From the NCBI GenBank assembly GCA_004794785.1, contig SJOL01013156.1:1078122-1142121 (forward strand): a stretch of 64,000 nt of DNA, read 5' to 3'. The first letter of the stretch is position 1. Every line of letters begins with the position of its first letter. Below, piece by piece: positions 1 to 11,307 of this stretch. Below the pieces are notes generated by a model. The model saw only the letters and a list, made by a program, of their open reading frames with translations. It was not told the DNA's origin and did no database searches. The DNA comes from Opisthorchis felineus (lineage: Eukaryota > Platyhelminthes > Trematoda > Opisthorchiida > Opisthorchiidae). The position numbers were made by a program, and so were the translations under genes.

Positions 1-699
1 AAAATAATGGGAGTTTAAAGGCGGACCTAGTTTTGGAACTATCAAATGTTTCGATCGACAGGGGAGGCTTTTTTCAAGGAACGATGAGGGAAATAGACTG
101 TTCTTGGTTGACGAGACGTCCAACGGTTTTGACAATAATCTCATTGAGTGACTCTGAACGCATTCCTCATAAACCAGTGACTCATAGTGCACAATAGTAG
201 CCTTAATTCGTCTCTTGTCAAGGTCAGCCTCATGAAACGGATAGATAGGAAAGAATTTAGAAGCAGCAGTTGCTTCCTTTCACTTTTCTACCTCGTTCGT
301 AGCCTGGTTTGGATATATCAGTAAGACAGCAAAGTACGGCAAATTAAGTTACAATTAAGAAGCTGGATGTCAGTATAGTGACGCTTCTTAGAGGAAACAC
401 CCAAAAGAAGAGACGAAGTGGACCGCTGAAGTTTTGTTGAAATAGTCACATATTTTCAGGACTAATCGGTGCTATATTCCAGGTTCACTTAGTTGGTAAT
501 GGGCAAAATAAACAAGCTATTTGATAGAGGTAGTTGTTTTCCGGTGTTTTTTGTACTCACAAGTTGGCGAAAGGTCCTTCTCAACTGCATCTCAGTGGGC
601 AATAATGGTGACGAAATAGAAAGCTACCGCCGCTATTCTATTGGCATAAGCCAGAATTACTATCCATTCAGTGGCAGGAAGGTTTGATTTGTGGCTGAA

Positions 700-2070
700 G
701 TCAATGTCAGAGCCTTCATGTGTCACTTTTGCTGACAAAGAGAAGGGTAATCAATCCGAATGACGTTCGCTTCAGGTGTTTTCAGGACTTGTAAATCTTG
801 GACTGGTTTTGCGGGGCTCTGCCGATTAAGCTGAATGATTCGGCCGAATTGATTCAGAAGTCTGAAAACAACAGGTGACTGGCAATAACGCCGTCATGTG
901 TTTGGCCGCTCCAGATTTTCGGCAACTCGATAAATGCTTTTTGATTCTCTGGGATGAGTGCTGTGTCCTTTGATCCATATAGATTGCGGAATATTCACAA
1001 GCAAATGAATATATAAACACAGGGGCGTCACAAACTGGCGCTTTATCCGTACTGAGTAATTGGTTACTGTGGAAGTGTATCCCTACCTGGCTACATTGAA
1101 CTTTCACCTCCGGCAACGTGTCATATTTTCCGAGGCTGTTGCTTTTAAACGACAACTGAGTGTGTATAAACTTTTAAAACTGTTGGGCCTCTCAATCTTT
1201 CTAGTGGATGCTAGCTCCTCGTTCGAACTGTTCTGGGTAACCACCTCTTACAGGACTTCTCCACAGGAACCACAGTTCGGTATCCAGTTTGTCCTTCCTG
1301 CGCATATGACGGGCTCTGTAGTCCAGACTTCTTACGAAGTTCTTTTCATATTTCGTACTCACAAAACTGTAGAAATTGATGTACTGTCTAGACCGTGCAA
1401 GTTTTCCGTGCACCATACTTGGGGTGAACCATTCTGGCTCTTGGTCAATGAAACATCAAGAAACTAAAAGATACCATGGGATTTCACTTCCACGGTAAAA
1501 AGTAGTATCATGTGGATAGTGTCAAAAGCAGTTTTTAGTCTTAGAATTGAAGTTTGAAAGATAAAGATAATAAAAATGCCATCCATTAGAAAACGGTAAA
1601 TATCCTACAGCTGGCTTCAGAACTTTGTGTTCAAGTTTGTCGTTTTAATTAGAAGTTTAGATGGGATTGAGAAGAGGGCTCATTGCAACTCCATATCTTT
1701 GTTGGTGAGTAGTGCCATTGAACAAGAAATGTTCTCAAGAGTACAGCATAACACTTATTCTCTAAAGCCTCAAACGTAGACGAAAAACGGATTCAAATAG
1801 AAGCACATTAACAAATAAGGAGGAGATATCTAGTGAGCACAAGTACTTGTCTATGGTATATATATTTCGGATAGCTTCGAAGAACTTGAAATTTTCCTGC
1901 AGGCTTTCCGTGCATAATTGTTTACGGGAAGGTTCAAGGAGCACTTTTAGCCACCGAGTGGTGGACAATTGGCTTTGTGCAATTATTGGAGCCTATACAT
2001 ACGAGGAATAGTCGTACCACTGGGTTTCGGTGAATCCTACTGAGCTTTCACAAGATGCCAACTATCTTCC
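700..2070 (-). mobile_element. Decayed Penelope-like element 1 (RT plus GIY-YIG)
   Basis: Minus-strand Penelope-like retroelement relic, read from about 2070 down to about 700 through several stops and frame shifts. In order: a PSGTTIPRMY-type RT motif (about 2010-2035); TTRWLKVLLEP and LDISSLFVNVLLFESV (1762-1968), the motif A region where Penelope RTs have FDVxSLFTNVP; a decayed RFLMDGIFIIF, equivalent to the YxDD catalytic motif (about 1590); FLDVSLTKSQNGS (about 1450); the thumb with YSFVSTKYEKNFVRSLDYRA and GGYPEQF (1201-1400); then a linker and a GIY-YIG endonuclease domain (826-1155). The catalytic Asp pair and YIG core are both degraded. The element is dead and lacks its 5' part. Domain order is that of known Penelope-like elements. 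Confidence 0.8.
826..1155 (-). pseudogene. GIY-YIG endonuclease domain remnant of Penelope-like element 1
   Basis: Frame of 109 codons in the minus-strand element. It contains VFIYSFACEYSAIYMDQRT followed by SQRIKKHLSSC, aligning with the CVYxFTCxCGxxYIGRT ... LxxRIxEHxPxxL pattern of GIY-YIG domains from animal Penelope-like elements. The YIG tripeptide reads YMD and the following Arg context is altered, so catalysis is presumably lost. A linker resembling the LPFxGDxxSE region precedes it in this frame. The plus-strand frame at 1060-1467 is its antisense shadow. Confidence 0.72.
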
Positions 2071-2689
2071 AGGTTATCTGTGCCTCTAATTTCATTTGTA
2101 CTGAACATTGTTTCACCTGAAAACAGACTAGCCAGCTTATAGATACGATCGCTTGTGTTCAGCAGCACTATCTCGGATCATTGATTTAGACGGGATGGAA
2201 TGATTTCAGTCCTACGATGCAGGCCTTGCAACGCTTGCGTCTCCTGTGCCCAAACACATCCAAACTTCACCTCCGATTACAATGAAAAGCACCTAATCTG
2301 AGTTCCTCGTTCCATTTGCTATTCTATGGTGCCACTTATCAGGTTACATTTTAGAGGCATGAGTAGGAAAAGCACTGTCAGATGACACCGGAGAGTTTAT
2401 CATGTAAACATTTCTGCAAGGTTTAACAGCTCTTCGAACCTTTCAAAAACACTACACTGGGCCAGGCACAATACGCCACCGGAAAGTTTCCTCCCCAGGG
2501 GAGCCCGAAATGTCAACTGCCAACCTATGCTTAGGCAGCATGTTGCAATACGAAGGGACCTTGTGGTCCTGAAAACATGCAGTGTTTTAAGGTGGACGAC
2601 CAAGATCAGTGTTTAATTGGAAACGCAACGATTATTCCCAGCTTCCCCCTTAGTGTATTGTGCATCACCCGAAAACAGTGTTTTCGAAA

Positions 2690-2817
2690 GGGAACATACT
2701 ATTCGTACTCTTTGAAAACTCTTAAACAGCCCACGGTTGGTTTCGCCCATCTTGAAGCTTATCAGGGAGGCGTAGTCCACGAATTTCCACCAGTCTTACG
2801 TATACAATTCGTGAAGC
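2690..2817 (+). repeat. Body segment of the same repeat family
   Basis: CAGCCCACGGTTGGTTTCGCC and the following CATCTTGAAGCTTATC are shared with segments near 33.0, 34.45 and 47.0 kb. It lies immediately left of the inverted-repeat copy at 2818, suggesting that the full element is longer than the inverted-repeat part alone. Confidence 0.5.
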
Positions 2818-3001
2818 ACACTCATTTGCGCAGTAACTTGTTTTTGGCGGGAGACTCAAATAAATCTAGCTGAACCCAGTATCGTACAGAATGAAACATG
2901 AGACGGCCTTGTGCATTCGGTTGAAGAACACCATAAACGACAGATTTAGCTGAATTCATTTGGGTTTTACATCAGAACCAAATTGGCGTGCAAATGAATG
3001 T
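2818..3001. repeat. Inverted-repeat element, second copy
   Basis: Starts ACACTCATTTGCG, includes GCGGGAGACTCAAAT, then GAAACATGAGACGGCC, and closes with the inverted arm ending GCAAATGAATGT. It is a shorter, more eroded relative of the element at 12463-12720 with part of the centre deleted. Confidence 0.62.
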
Positions 3002-3513
3002 AGTTCACGGAAATGATAATCGGTAAGAAGGAAGATGGTTTCAGTAAATGGGTTGCACTTTGGCGTTACTATTTCTACCAAAGTATGGAAGCATCACATC
3101 TAGGTTGCCTATCTGTGTTAGTCAAGAAAAACGTAACTGTCTGATGCTGTCCCTGGTAGACCGTTGAATCTGAGTTTTAACGAATAGCCCTGAAAGTTCG
3201 AAAAAAACCGCACGAGAATCAAACCGTGTAACTGAAAGTGACTTCCAAAAACAGCGGGGCTAAAGTTCACCGGCAAACTTCAACCAATCGCATGTCAGAG
3301 AGCAAGTGCATACGAATGCACCGATGACAGTGCGTGCGCCCAAATCATAAGGATCACATCCATTGAATGATTTCTGTCGTCTTATTAGGACCCACCAATC
3401 ATAAGGTTGCTGAACAGTTTTCGACAGTCTACTGCTTTTTCGTTACTCTCGAGGCTGAAGAATTTCAGAAACAGATTCATTCGAGTTTTTCATTCACAGT
3501 AGTGTAGTTGGCA

Positions 3514-3740
3514 AATGAGTTTATTTATTCAATTTTGTACAATTTGGTGTTCAAGTAGGACAAAAGCCCACAGAAAGTCACGCCTCAAGGTGGGCGGAAC
3601 CAGTAATGAGACGTTGAAAAGTTTTCAGCAACCTTGTGAGTAGTGTTCCATCAAGAAAATATACTGTGATATCTAGAACATCATGCCAACTGAAATAAGA
3701 GGCGGCCTTAGTACAATACACTCATTTGGAGGCTGGCCCT
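3514..3740 (-). repeat. Inverted-repeat family, rearranged copy
   Basis: Contains GCAAATGAGT (arm end), TGGTGTTCAAGTAGG, a core TTTTCAGCAACCTTGTGAGT, AAAATATACTGTGATATC and GAGGCGGCCTT, ending in ACACTCATTTGGAGG. The modules match the copies at 12.5 and 42.2 kb in shared order. Confidence 0.55.
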
Positions 3741-5384
3741 TTGTGGTGGGGCCAATATTCGGTCAAACCAAATTTTACCTCAAAACCGATGTGACATAGA
3801 ACGTCTGGTGCTACCCTATCCCCGTCCACTACTGTTTCATTTCGTAGGTTCGCCTCAATTCTCATTCAAGGAGAAGTCCATTAGCAGTGACAGGCACCTT
3901 CATGCACTGTTATCGCACCCTAGGTGGTGCGTTGGGAAAGTCACCGCGACTACAATAACTGTTTGTTAGTGGTCCCTGATTATTTTCCAGTACAGAGTAG
4001 TCGTGGCGTCCCATAGTGCACGTTCCATAGTGTGAACGAATCAGCCCACTTTCGAATGGTTACATGTAACTGGCTTGAGTAAGAAACGAGAGCAAGCAAA
4101 GCATAAATCGTCCGATAAGCAAATCTCATGAATCAAGGGGTATACATGTATGGATGTGAGCTCCTGTGCGGTTGAACGTATGTACCGGAATGTCTGGTAT
4201 GCTCATTCATTCTACGAGCTACAGTGAGTTATTAAAGGGACCGTTTGAATCGATTGTTTAAATGAGAGCATACCACATGTAGCTGCATCGGTACCAAGGA
4301 GACTAACAGAATTAACAATGGTAAAATGTTACATAGTTAAAGACTTGAAGTACAGTGTCCTTGCATTATAAGAAAAGCCTTCGAATAAGCGAAAGAAGCA
4401 TACGTGGTGGCTCGAACCCTTATTACAATGGAGCTTCTTCTTATGGATACCAACTAATAAATGGACACTTTTTCGGAAAAATGGTCCACCAGTGAGCCCT
4501 AAAAATTGTTTCGCTGCATTTCCAATCCGCCAGGAAAACGACAAAAGCTGAACACATTTGTATGTCTTTATGATTTGGCATATCTCCCCTGTCACGCACT
4601 TCACAGAGAAAGGGATCAATCAAGCGAAAACCTATCAATCCTAGAGTTTACGTTAGTCCTTCGCTCTTTCTTCAGGGGATCACAGAGAAACAACATCGAA
4701 CCAGTGAAAACTTATCACCGATTGGGAGAGCAGTAGCAACGTTTGAGTGACACGTGCAGGGATCGCAGATCTTGCCTAGACAACCACAGATAATGGCGCA
4801 GATTCTGCATTCTTATGGAGTAAAAACTGGTGCAAGAATAAGCGAGCGAATGGATCCAGGTCTCGGATAGTGAATACTTCATGAATTATGAGGTATAAGG
4901 AGTCAAACGAAACCGCAGCAGTGAATTGTTGAAGACCGGTAAAGCCTTGAGAAAAATCGGTTACATCCCTATTATCTTGTCAAACTTGAAGAAAGCGCTG
5001 TTATACGTCTCTTGTTATTGAAAATAAATTGTTTTCTTCCGGTGAAAAAGTTGAACGATGCTATGGTGTAATATTACAGAAAAAAGTCCATGAGCTACTC
5101 ACTAAATACAAGGATGGAACCAAACGTCTTGAGCGCTTAGTCCGACTATGAAACAAAAAAATCACAAGAAAAGACCCCAAAGCTTCTTTGTCTGTTAGTC
5201 AGCCATAGTGGGACCCATACATGTCTGTTGGTCTCATAAAAAACTGTTTCTAAAATGCATTAGTTTAACACAGGTAACAGCCACACAGCAACTCAGATAT
5301 CTGCATCAGCTTACGGATGAGCTTAAAAAGATGGTTTTTCTTGCGGTGGACATGTGACCTGAGGGACGAGTATGAAAGAAATTA

Positions 5385-5520
5385 TGGAAGTTTTGGATGG
5401 TATCGGTGCGTACCACCCTCCAAGATGGGGTCCACGTGACCTCACGCTTGGCCGGTTGCAAGATATGGCGGCCGACCGACCCACTGGATTTATGCTGTCA
5501 GTTTTGGTCTAAATCGTCCC
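5385..5520 (+). mobile_element. RTE-like LINE, 3' coding scrap
   Basis: A short plus-strand stretch encodes GAYHPPRWGPRDLTLGRLQ followed by DMAADRPT. This is the C-terminal tail of the same LINE type as the element at 18.9-20.4 kb, where the corresponding region is the GAVGAVRPSGWGQRD stretch near 20080. Both flanks are unrelated, so this is a small 5'-truncated or eroded copy. Confidence 0.6.
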
Positions 5521-7859
5521 AAACGGCTTTTGTAGATGTAGACACCTCAAAATGATTGTAGTAGTCTCGCAACATTCTCTTTCTCTATCCACTCTTTTCT
5601 CATTTCCAAATAGCTCATCAAGAAGTGAACTTTCTGGATGTACGACAATTAGAAGGCTCGGTCAAAATTGAAGTTCTTGTCTAGAGTGGTGGTTAGATAT
5701 GCCGTGTTCCAATCACTGCGGTTAAGAAACCCCTCCGTATTTTTATAGGATCATATACACGGTCTTACACTAAACGGCTCTATAGCAGCAAACCCAAAAT
5801 AGAAACCTTATCGACTCTTAGGACCGTTTCTTAGCAAGAACGAACACTGTGATGATATCCAAGACTGTTTTGATTAGTTATAAGAAAATAGGCAAAATAC
5901 GGATGTACCCTATCGGTTCTATCCAGGTTCGCCAGTTGCAACACAGGTGAGCTCATCTGAAAAAGGCGTAGTCAAGCACATAGTGCAGTCATTTTTTCAG
6001 TTTTATGAAGATTACTCATATCCACACACCGATGTGACGCAGAGTGACTGCCAAAAGACTTTAGCCCATAGCATGTGACCCATATTGAATCCGTGAAATC
6101 AAGTGTGAGTGACCAATTACGTCACGCAGCATGTATGAAAACCGAATGAGCAGCACTGAAGTTTAGACTACAACAGAGTTGTTCTGCACTGGTTGGTGAA
6201 AAACAAACGGTGGATAGCAGACTTATGAGTTGTACTTTTGCTTGCCAAGCACAAAGTACTACGGAGCTTTTGAGTACCGCTGAATAAGCATTTGAACAGA
6301 CTAAAAACACAAACACTGTATTTTGGAGGCTGAATGTGTGGAACATCAGGACCATTTATCCAGTTAAGCGCAAAAGCAAGAAAACATAGACTGCGGGATA
6401 ACAACGGTTGGCGCTTATCTCCTCGACTGATCAGTTAGCAGTTTCACAACCGGAACTTATCAATAAAGAAAGCACCATCAAAACGCAAACACGATTAGTT
6501 GACTTGGGAATTGCAAAAGCTGTGACGCGAATACCAACCAACAACCTATAGACTACAGTGTGTATAAAAATCGTATTGTTAAGAGCGATACGGTCCAACG
6601 AACATTAAGCATACGTTTTAGCTGTATGATACCTGGAAGATATCCCTATTCACCAACGTCAGGTGTCAACCAACATGGCCAGACCTATGTCACGAATTCT
6701 GCAAGCGTAGGTTGCTTGCCGAAATCTCATAACCTGCTCCTTAGGCATCGATCGATTTTTTTGTGCACGCAAGCCTTCAAGGGTAAGAAAGTAATCGTAG
6801 TTAGTTAGTAGTTAGTGCAACATCCTTCCAAACAAGTTTTGTCGGAACACTTTTTTCAGGGAGTAGTAAGAGGAAACAGTTTTATAGGCGACAACTCTTG
6901 CAGCAACGTGGAAGATAGATGATTCTCTCGGAACAATACAAAAGGTGCAAAAGGTGACAAAAATAGTCTCGGTCACAGAGTGCACCCAGGTGAAAACGGA
7001 CTATCGACCACCGGGCGAAATTGTAGTATTTCGCCTGCAAGGAACTAAGACGAACAAACATCAGGCTACGTGTGCGTGCGGGAACGTGAAAAATAAACAG
7101 TGGGAACTGAAATAGAATGATCCCACGCAAAGGATAAAATAGAATTGAAACTTACTACTTCGAAAGTACGACCAGAAAGAAAAATTCTTTCAAATGGCAC
7201 AAGTACTTTCTGAAGGGTCATCAAAAAGGAAGCCAATAAAGATCACACTCATCGATGTGATTTGCGTGACTAGGAATATGGTGGCGCTATATCTTGTCCA
7301 CGCACAAGCTAATCACATCGCCGATCAGTGACTTCAAGTGGATGAGAGTGTTCATTATATTAGCCAGGAAGTTACGGATTCAACTTATCCTGAAGAAGGA
7401 CAGGTCGGCAGCCTAGATTGACTTCCCTCGCATGATAAGACCCCAGCTTAAGGCAAAAGAAGTGAAGTCAATGTGGTTGAAGGCCGGTATGAATCAGACA
7501 ATTTTCGATCGGAATCCGGTTACACGATTTCCGATTCTGCGTCTCAGAAGGAACTTATGTGACCTCCAAACTTGAAGTGGCCTACAAGAAAGTCCATTCC
7601 GTAACTAGCCCAAGAGTTTCATCATCTATTCGACTCCATGACCCACTGACTCGTGAACACCTTCTCCTGACTTTACATAGGCGCCCTCGAAATTCATTCA
7701 ACCGATGCAGATAATTTCCGACCAGTAGTAGTAGAAGACCAAGCTTTCTTAACTGCTTCCCGTTTCTCTCATAATATGGAATTGGGGGCCTGCATGAGAC
7801 AAACGCAATTAGGGACCACGGAGATAGGAATCTCACTTGTTCCGCATTCAAGGTTTACC

Positions 7860-8391
7860 AAATTCCATTTTATCGTACAACTAGCATACGACGCTCAACA
7901 AGAGGAACAAAGGGGGAACATCGGAGGTTATTCGAAGACTGCTGAACTTAGCCAACATTCGAGTAGCTTTCCAGGAGGGAAAAAAGCTACGCTCAGTTTT
8001 AGTGCAATTGAAAGATCCCTTCCCGGTTGAAAGGAATAGGAACTGTGTGTATAACATTAACTTCAACGGTTGCACTAAGGTTTACATAGGACAAACTGCC
8101 AGGGAATTGTACACCAGAATTGGTGAGCATAAAAGGAGAATAAACAAACCACCAAGGAATGCGGAAGAGTGCCAAACGCTGGTCAAAGACTCAGCGATGG
8201 CGGTACATGTCTTAGACACGGGACGTAGAATAGATTTGGATAATGTGGAAGTTTTAAGACGGCGACTGCGATTCACACCACAGCGGCTGATAGCCGAAGC
8301 GGTGGAAATCACCAAGCATCACAGCGTGAACAGAATCAAGGGTGTGGAACTGGCGAGCGTATGGAAAGCGGTCTTAGATAAGCCGATTTGA
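7860..8391 (+). pseudogene. Penelope-like element 2, C-terminal linker and GIY-YIG domain
   Basis: Plus-strand Penelope-like fragment. The last 130 codons (8002-8391, stop TGA) are open, and the same frame reads back through EVIRRLLNLANIRVAFQEGK to a TAG near 7883. The linker (LRSVLVQLKDP) and the domain start CVYNINFNGCTKVYIGQTA are typical of the type with a Cys pair before YIG. The Tyr, the YIG, the downstream Arg (YTRIGEHKR) and Glu-His are present, so the endonuclease core looks intact, unlike element 1. The reverse transcriptase upstream is broken; between 7400 and 7860 I see only scattered RT/thumb-like residues in shifting frames. Sequence differs enough from element 1 to be another lineage. 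The minus-strand frames here are shadows. Confidence 0.82.
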
Positions 8392-8394
8392 CAC

Positions 8395-9125
8395 TTGACT
8401 CTGTGGTTGTCAATTCACTTAGAATCATTAGCAAAAACAGGGGGTGGAAATCCCAACCCGACCAAAGTTCACAGAATCCCTCTTCCTTACACAACTATCG
8501 TAGCACTAGCCCATCCAAACAGACGGACAGAAAGTGCAAACGACGTTCAAGAGGGATCATTAAGTGAACCGAACCAGAACAACTACACCCTAGGCTGGAC
8601 CCAAATCCAATTAGGTTCCCCCCTCGGTCCAACACTTGGTCACCCACCCTAACACACAAAATCCTTCGGCCGACACCCAACAGAGATTTAGCTTGACTTA
8701 GATGATTGGTTCTCCTTCAGCCTTAAATCTCGACCAACCTCGTAACCTAGTCACTTGGCCTGACGAAGCTTTTGTGTCAAAAGCGAAACGTTGCTCAGCA
8801 ATAAATCTACCGATTGTTACCAAACTTTTCCGAAAAAGAGTGCACGAACATATACACACAAAAGCTGGTGGTGAACTGTCTTTCAACCGGAACCTGATGG
8901 TGGGACTGAAGCTGAAACTCAAGCAAAGATTAGAGGATGTGTCACATATAGTCAGATTACCAGTTCTGGTAACAAGTTCAGCAACCCAAACTCCTTTGAA
9001 CGTAAGTTCTGTACAGACGTGCTTTTCCGCAACTCAACGTTTAATGCTCTGCTTTGTACACTTTGTACTTCTGAGTGTGAACGGCCCAGGATACCTGTTT
9101 GCGAAAATTCGTCGTAGAAAGTGAA
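8395..9125 (+). mobile_element. Probable 3' untranslated part of Penelope-like element 2
   Basis: Directly after the GIY-YIG stop comes about 700 bases without protein similarity I know. It includes the hammerhead-like stem at 8760-8790. Open frames at 8395-8652 and 8702-9124 are of chance length and one runs through the stem-loop, so I treat the region as non-coding element tail. The 3' boundary is not defined. Confidence 0.4.
8760..8790 (+). ncRNA. Hammerhead-core-like stem-loop downstream of Penelope-like element 2
   Basis: CTGACGA (8760-8766) is followed by a perfect 7-bp stem GCTTTTG/CAAAAGC (8768-8774 with 8778-8784, loop TGT) and then GAAA (8785-8788). This is the hammerhead ribozyme core order CUGANGA, stem II, GAAA. 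One unpaired A at 8767 breaks the usual spacing. I could not find a stem III with a good NUH cleavage site: the following TTGC/GCAA pairs weakly and leaves CG unpaired. Hammerheads are known from the terminal repeats of Penelope-like elements, which makes the position apt. I infer a relic or a relative, not a working ribozyme. Confidence 0.45.
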
Positions 9126-9524
9126 GAAATATCTCTCTATCACCCTCCCAGTCAATCCTCTTGCTGCCTTTGGTAACTGGGGTAACAAAACGGGTCTAGC
9201 GAAGTGATGACGAGGCCATGTTATCCTAAGTGTTTACAATTGTTTACACATATCTCTTCACATAACGGTATCCTTATGTCCCATAGGCGAAACTTCCCAG
9301 TGTACAAAGTAGAAAACTTGACAACACAGTTGAGACAAGGCAGGTCTACATGAAACGTCCATTCAAACTAGTTAGCATAAGGCTATGGACATCCTACTGG
9401 TTCGTCGTAGAAGGTATCCAACACAAGCTAAATGGTGGGTTGAAGTAGCGTAACCCAGGCATAGTCGCTTCACATATAGCGGGAAAGATCATGCCATAGA
9501 CAAGTTATGAAGCGAACATTTCAA

Positions 9525-9770
9525 TCACGACTCATCATCATCATCGACAGCATGACATCAGTGTTCGACACTGATGCTTCACTTCGATCACGACTGGTAG
9601 GATATAGTCCGTTGTCCTTCGTAAAGACGATCGGAATCCGGCTACATGACTCCCAAACTTGTATCCAAGATAAAACTGCGATTTCTGTTAGTGTGTTGCT
9701 CGACAAACGATTCAGTGTAAGTAAGCGCCCGACACTGACGTCGTTTGTTTGACCTGATTTGTACACATCT
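9525..9770 (-). repeat. RTE-like 3' tail with (GAT)n end
   Basis: Read on the minus strand, a segment with AGCCGGATTCCGATCGTC and GAACACTGATG ends in GATGATGATGATGAG. The GTGTTC...ACTGATG portion and the trinucleotide tail recur near 58.1 kb, and GATCGGAATCCGG recurs at about 7509. Simple trinucleotide tails mark RTE-type 3' ends, so this is inferred to be a LINE 3' untranslated end. The frames at 9507-9766 on both strands are therefore not genes. Confidence 0.45.
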
Positions 9771-10944
9771 ACCCATGAATTTCATCAAGCGCGGGACCTG
9801 CTTTTTGACTAGCATCATGAAAATTTGTGGTCTTAGATCTGGTAACTAGACAAGGACATGGCATAATTAAACAAGACAAGGCAGTGGTACATTCATCACA
9901 ATATCAAGAACCGGCTTACGTTCCACCTGTAAAGCTGTTGTACTGGCCAACTTTTGGTCCCGATCAAGACCGCGTAGAGTACACTGGTGCACACAAAGTT
10001 GCGGATGTATATAACCTCAGAACTAGGCAGGAATAATGAAACGACCACCAAAATGTCATGCACACTCTCAGTAGAACTATAGCGAAGCGATTACCAAGTG
10101 TTTTCGAGTGAAATTGCCTGGAAAATATCAAGGGACTGTTTGTACATGAGACAGCACATCGTAGGCGGCTCTATAGCTGTCACACTCATTTTTTAGTTGA
10201 TCGCAGTATCACTGATGTAAAATCTGGGTTTCATTCTCGATGGGATAGGTTGACCATTTAATTCTATCCCCGAGGAGTGAACTTATGGTGACGAAAGTTG
10301 GTGGTCTTATAACTTCATTGAAGACTGTACAATATGTCTCGCTATCCACTCTGCGTTACATACTTATTTCTCAGCTGGAAGCATAACTTTTTTGCGATGA
10401 AATTAGATGTAATGATGAGAAAGAACGGGTCCAGATTAAGCCAAACCGAAATCTGCTCGCGGGGGAAGAAGCTGAGATACAGACGGTGCGGATATTCGGA
10501 CGTGAAGTCATAATGGAAATCTTTACGATTCCAATTTATTCCTAGACGTCTTGATATCTCCCGTCAAGGCTTTGGCCTTCTAAGTTCGCTTCGCAGCTGT
10601 ATATCGAAAGGATATGACAACAGTATGATGTGTAATAGACCAGTCGGTTGACCCTCCTTGGTGCCATTCTCGCTGAAAGTTCGGTGGAACGTTTGAGGTC
10701 ACAGTCAACTCAGTGTTTGCACATCATTTTGAGTTTGAGAAAGATAAAACTAATACAACTTGCTTTCGACCCATATCATGCCGTGAATTTTTCTTGTACC
10801 CAAAAGGTACCCTATTTCATTTTGAACGTGGCAAGAACTGAGGAACTTCTGAAACCCTACAGCACATGTGCCCTTGAATAAGCGTTGCTAGCAATGAAAG
10901 CAATATTTAAGTGATTGTCAGGAAGAAAAACAATGCAAACTCAC

Positions 10945-11307
10945 CATCCCAACAATTGGTTTTTTACAAGCAAAACAAAATCCTTTAGGTGCTGTGATCG
11001 CGCCCTGCTGAGCAAGCTCATTTGATAGATCACTCATCATACTGGACAAGATGTGATTGGGTCCTTGGACTGGGGACTCATTGTTGACATCGCTTGCCAT
11101 ATCAGTAGGTAGGGCGACAATACGCCTAGCTGGTTGGCGTTGCAATTTTCCGTTCGCAGTGCGCCCTCGAGAGAGATTGTGTTCTGTGTGGTTAGTGTCT
11201 ACGCTGGTGGTCTCTGCCGGTGTGCCATCCACGCTGTCCGTAGGAGCCGAATGAACATCGAAGTCAGCTGAGGATGATGGATGTTGTTGCCGTTTTTGTT
11301 GTTCCAG
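10945..11307 (-). CDS. PXN: Paxillin-like gene, exon C (LD5 motif and start of LIM1)
   Basis: Coding exon of 363 nt (121 codons), phase 0 at both ends, so it joins exon B in frame. The N-terminal two thirds is Ser/Thr/Gln-rich linker. Near the C-terminal end lies HILSSMMSDLSNELAQQG, corresponding to the LD5 region of paxillin (LDSMLGSLQSDL type), followed at once by GFCFACKKPIVG, the first C-x2-C zinc pair of LIM domain 1. This order, LD5 directly followed by LIM1, is diagnostic of the paxillin/Hic-5/leupaxin family. The acceptor is CTAACAAATCAG and the donor GTGAGT at 10944-10939. The exon stops inside LIM1, so the rest of that domain and LIM2-4 must be further left. This is the firmest part of the gene call; paralogue assignment (paxillin versus Hic-5) is inference. 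Confidence 0.88.

Larger units (their letters stand above)
1..10944 (-). other. Paxillin intron downstream of exon C, running off the left edge
   Basis: After the exon C donor I searched the minus strand for the remaining LIM-domain signatures (C-x2-C, WHPEHF-type, further Cys pairs) and found none, so the next exon should lie outside the window. The stretch carries two Penelope-like elements, inverted-repeat copies at 2.7-3.7 kb, an RTE-like 3' scrap at 5.4 kb and an RTE-like tail at 9.5 kb. I see nothing identifiable in 3.75-5.38, 5.55-7.4 and 9.8-10.9 kb. Confidence 0.5.

Noticed and set aside
1060..1467. 135-codon plus-strand frame
   Set aside because: It is antisense to the Penelope-like thumb and linker region, which has recognisable motifs on the other strand.
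1..10900. Expected LIM2-LIM4 exons of paxillin
   Set aside because: No minus-strand C-x2-C pairs with a WHPEHF-like spacing could be found, so they are assumed to lie outside the window.
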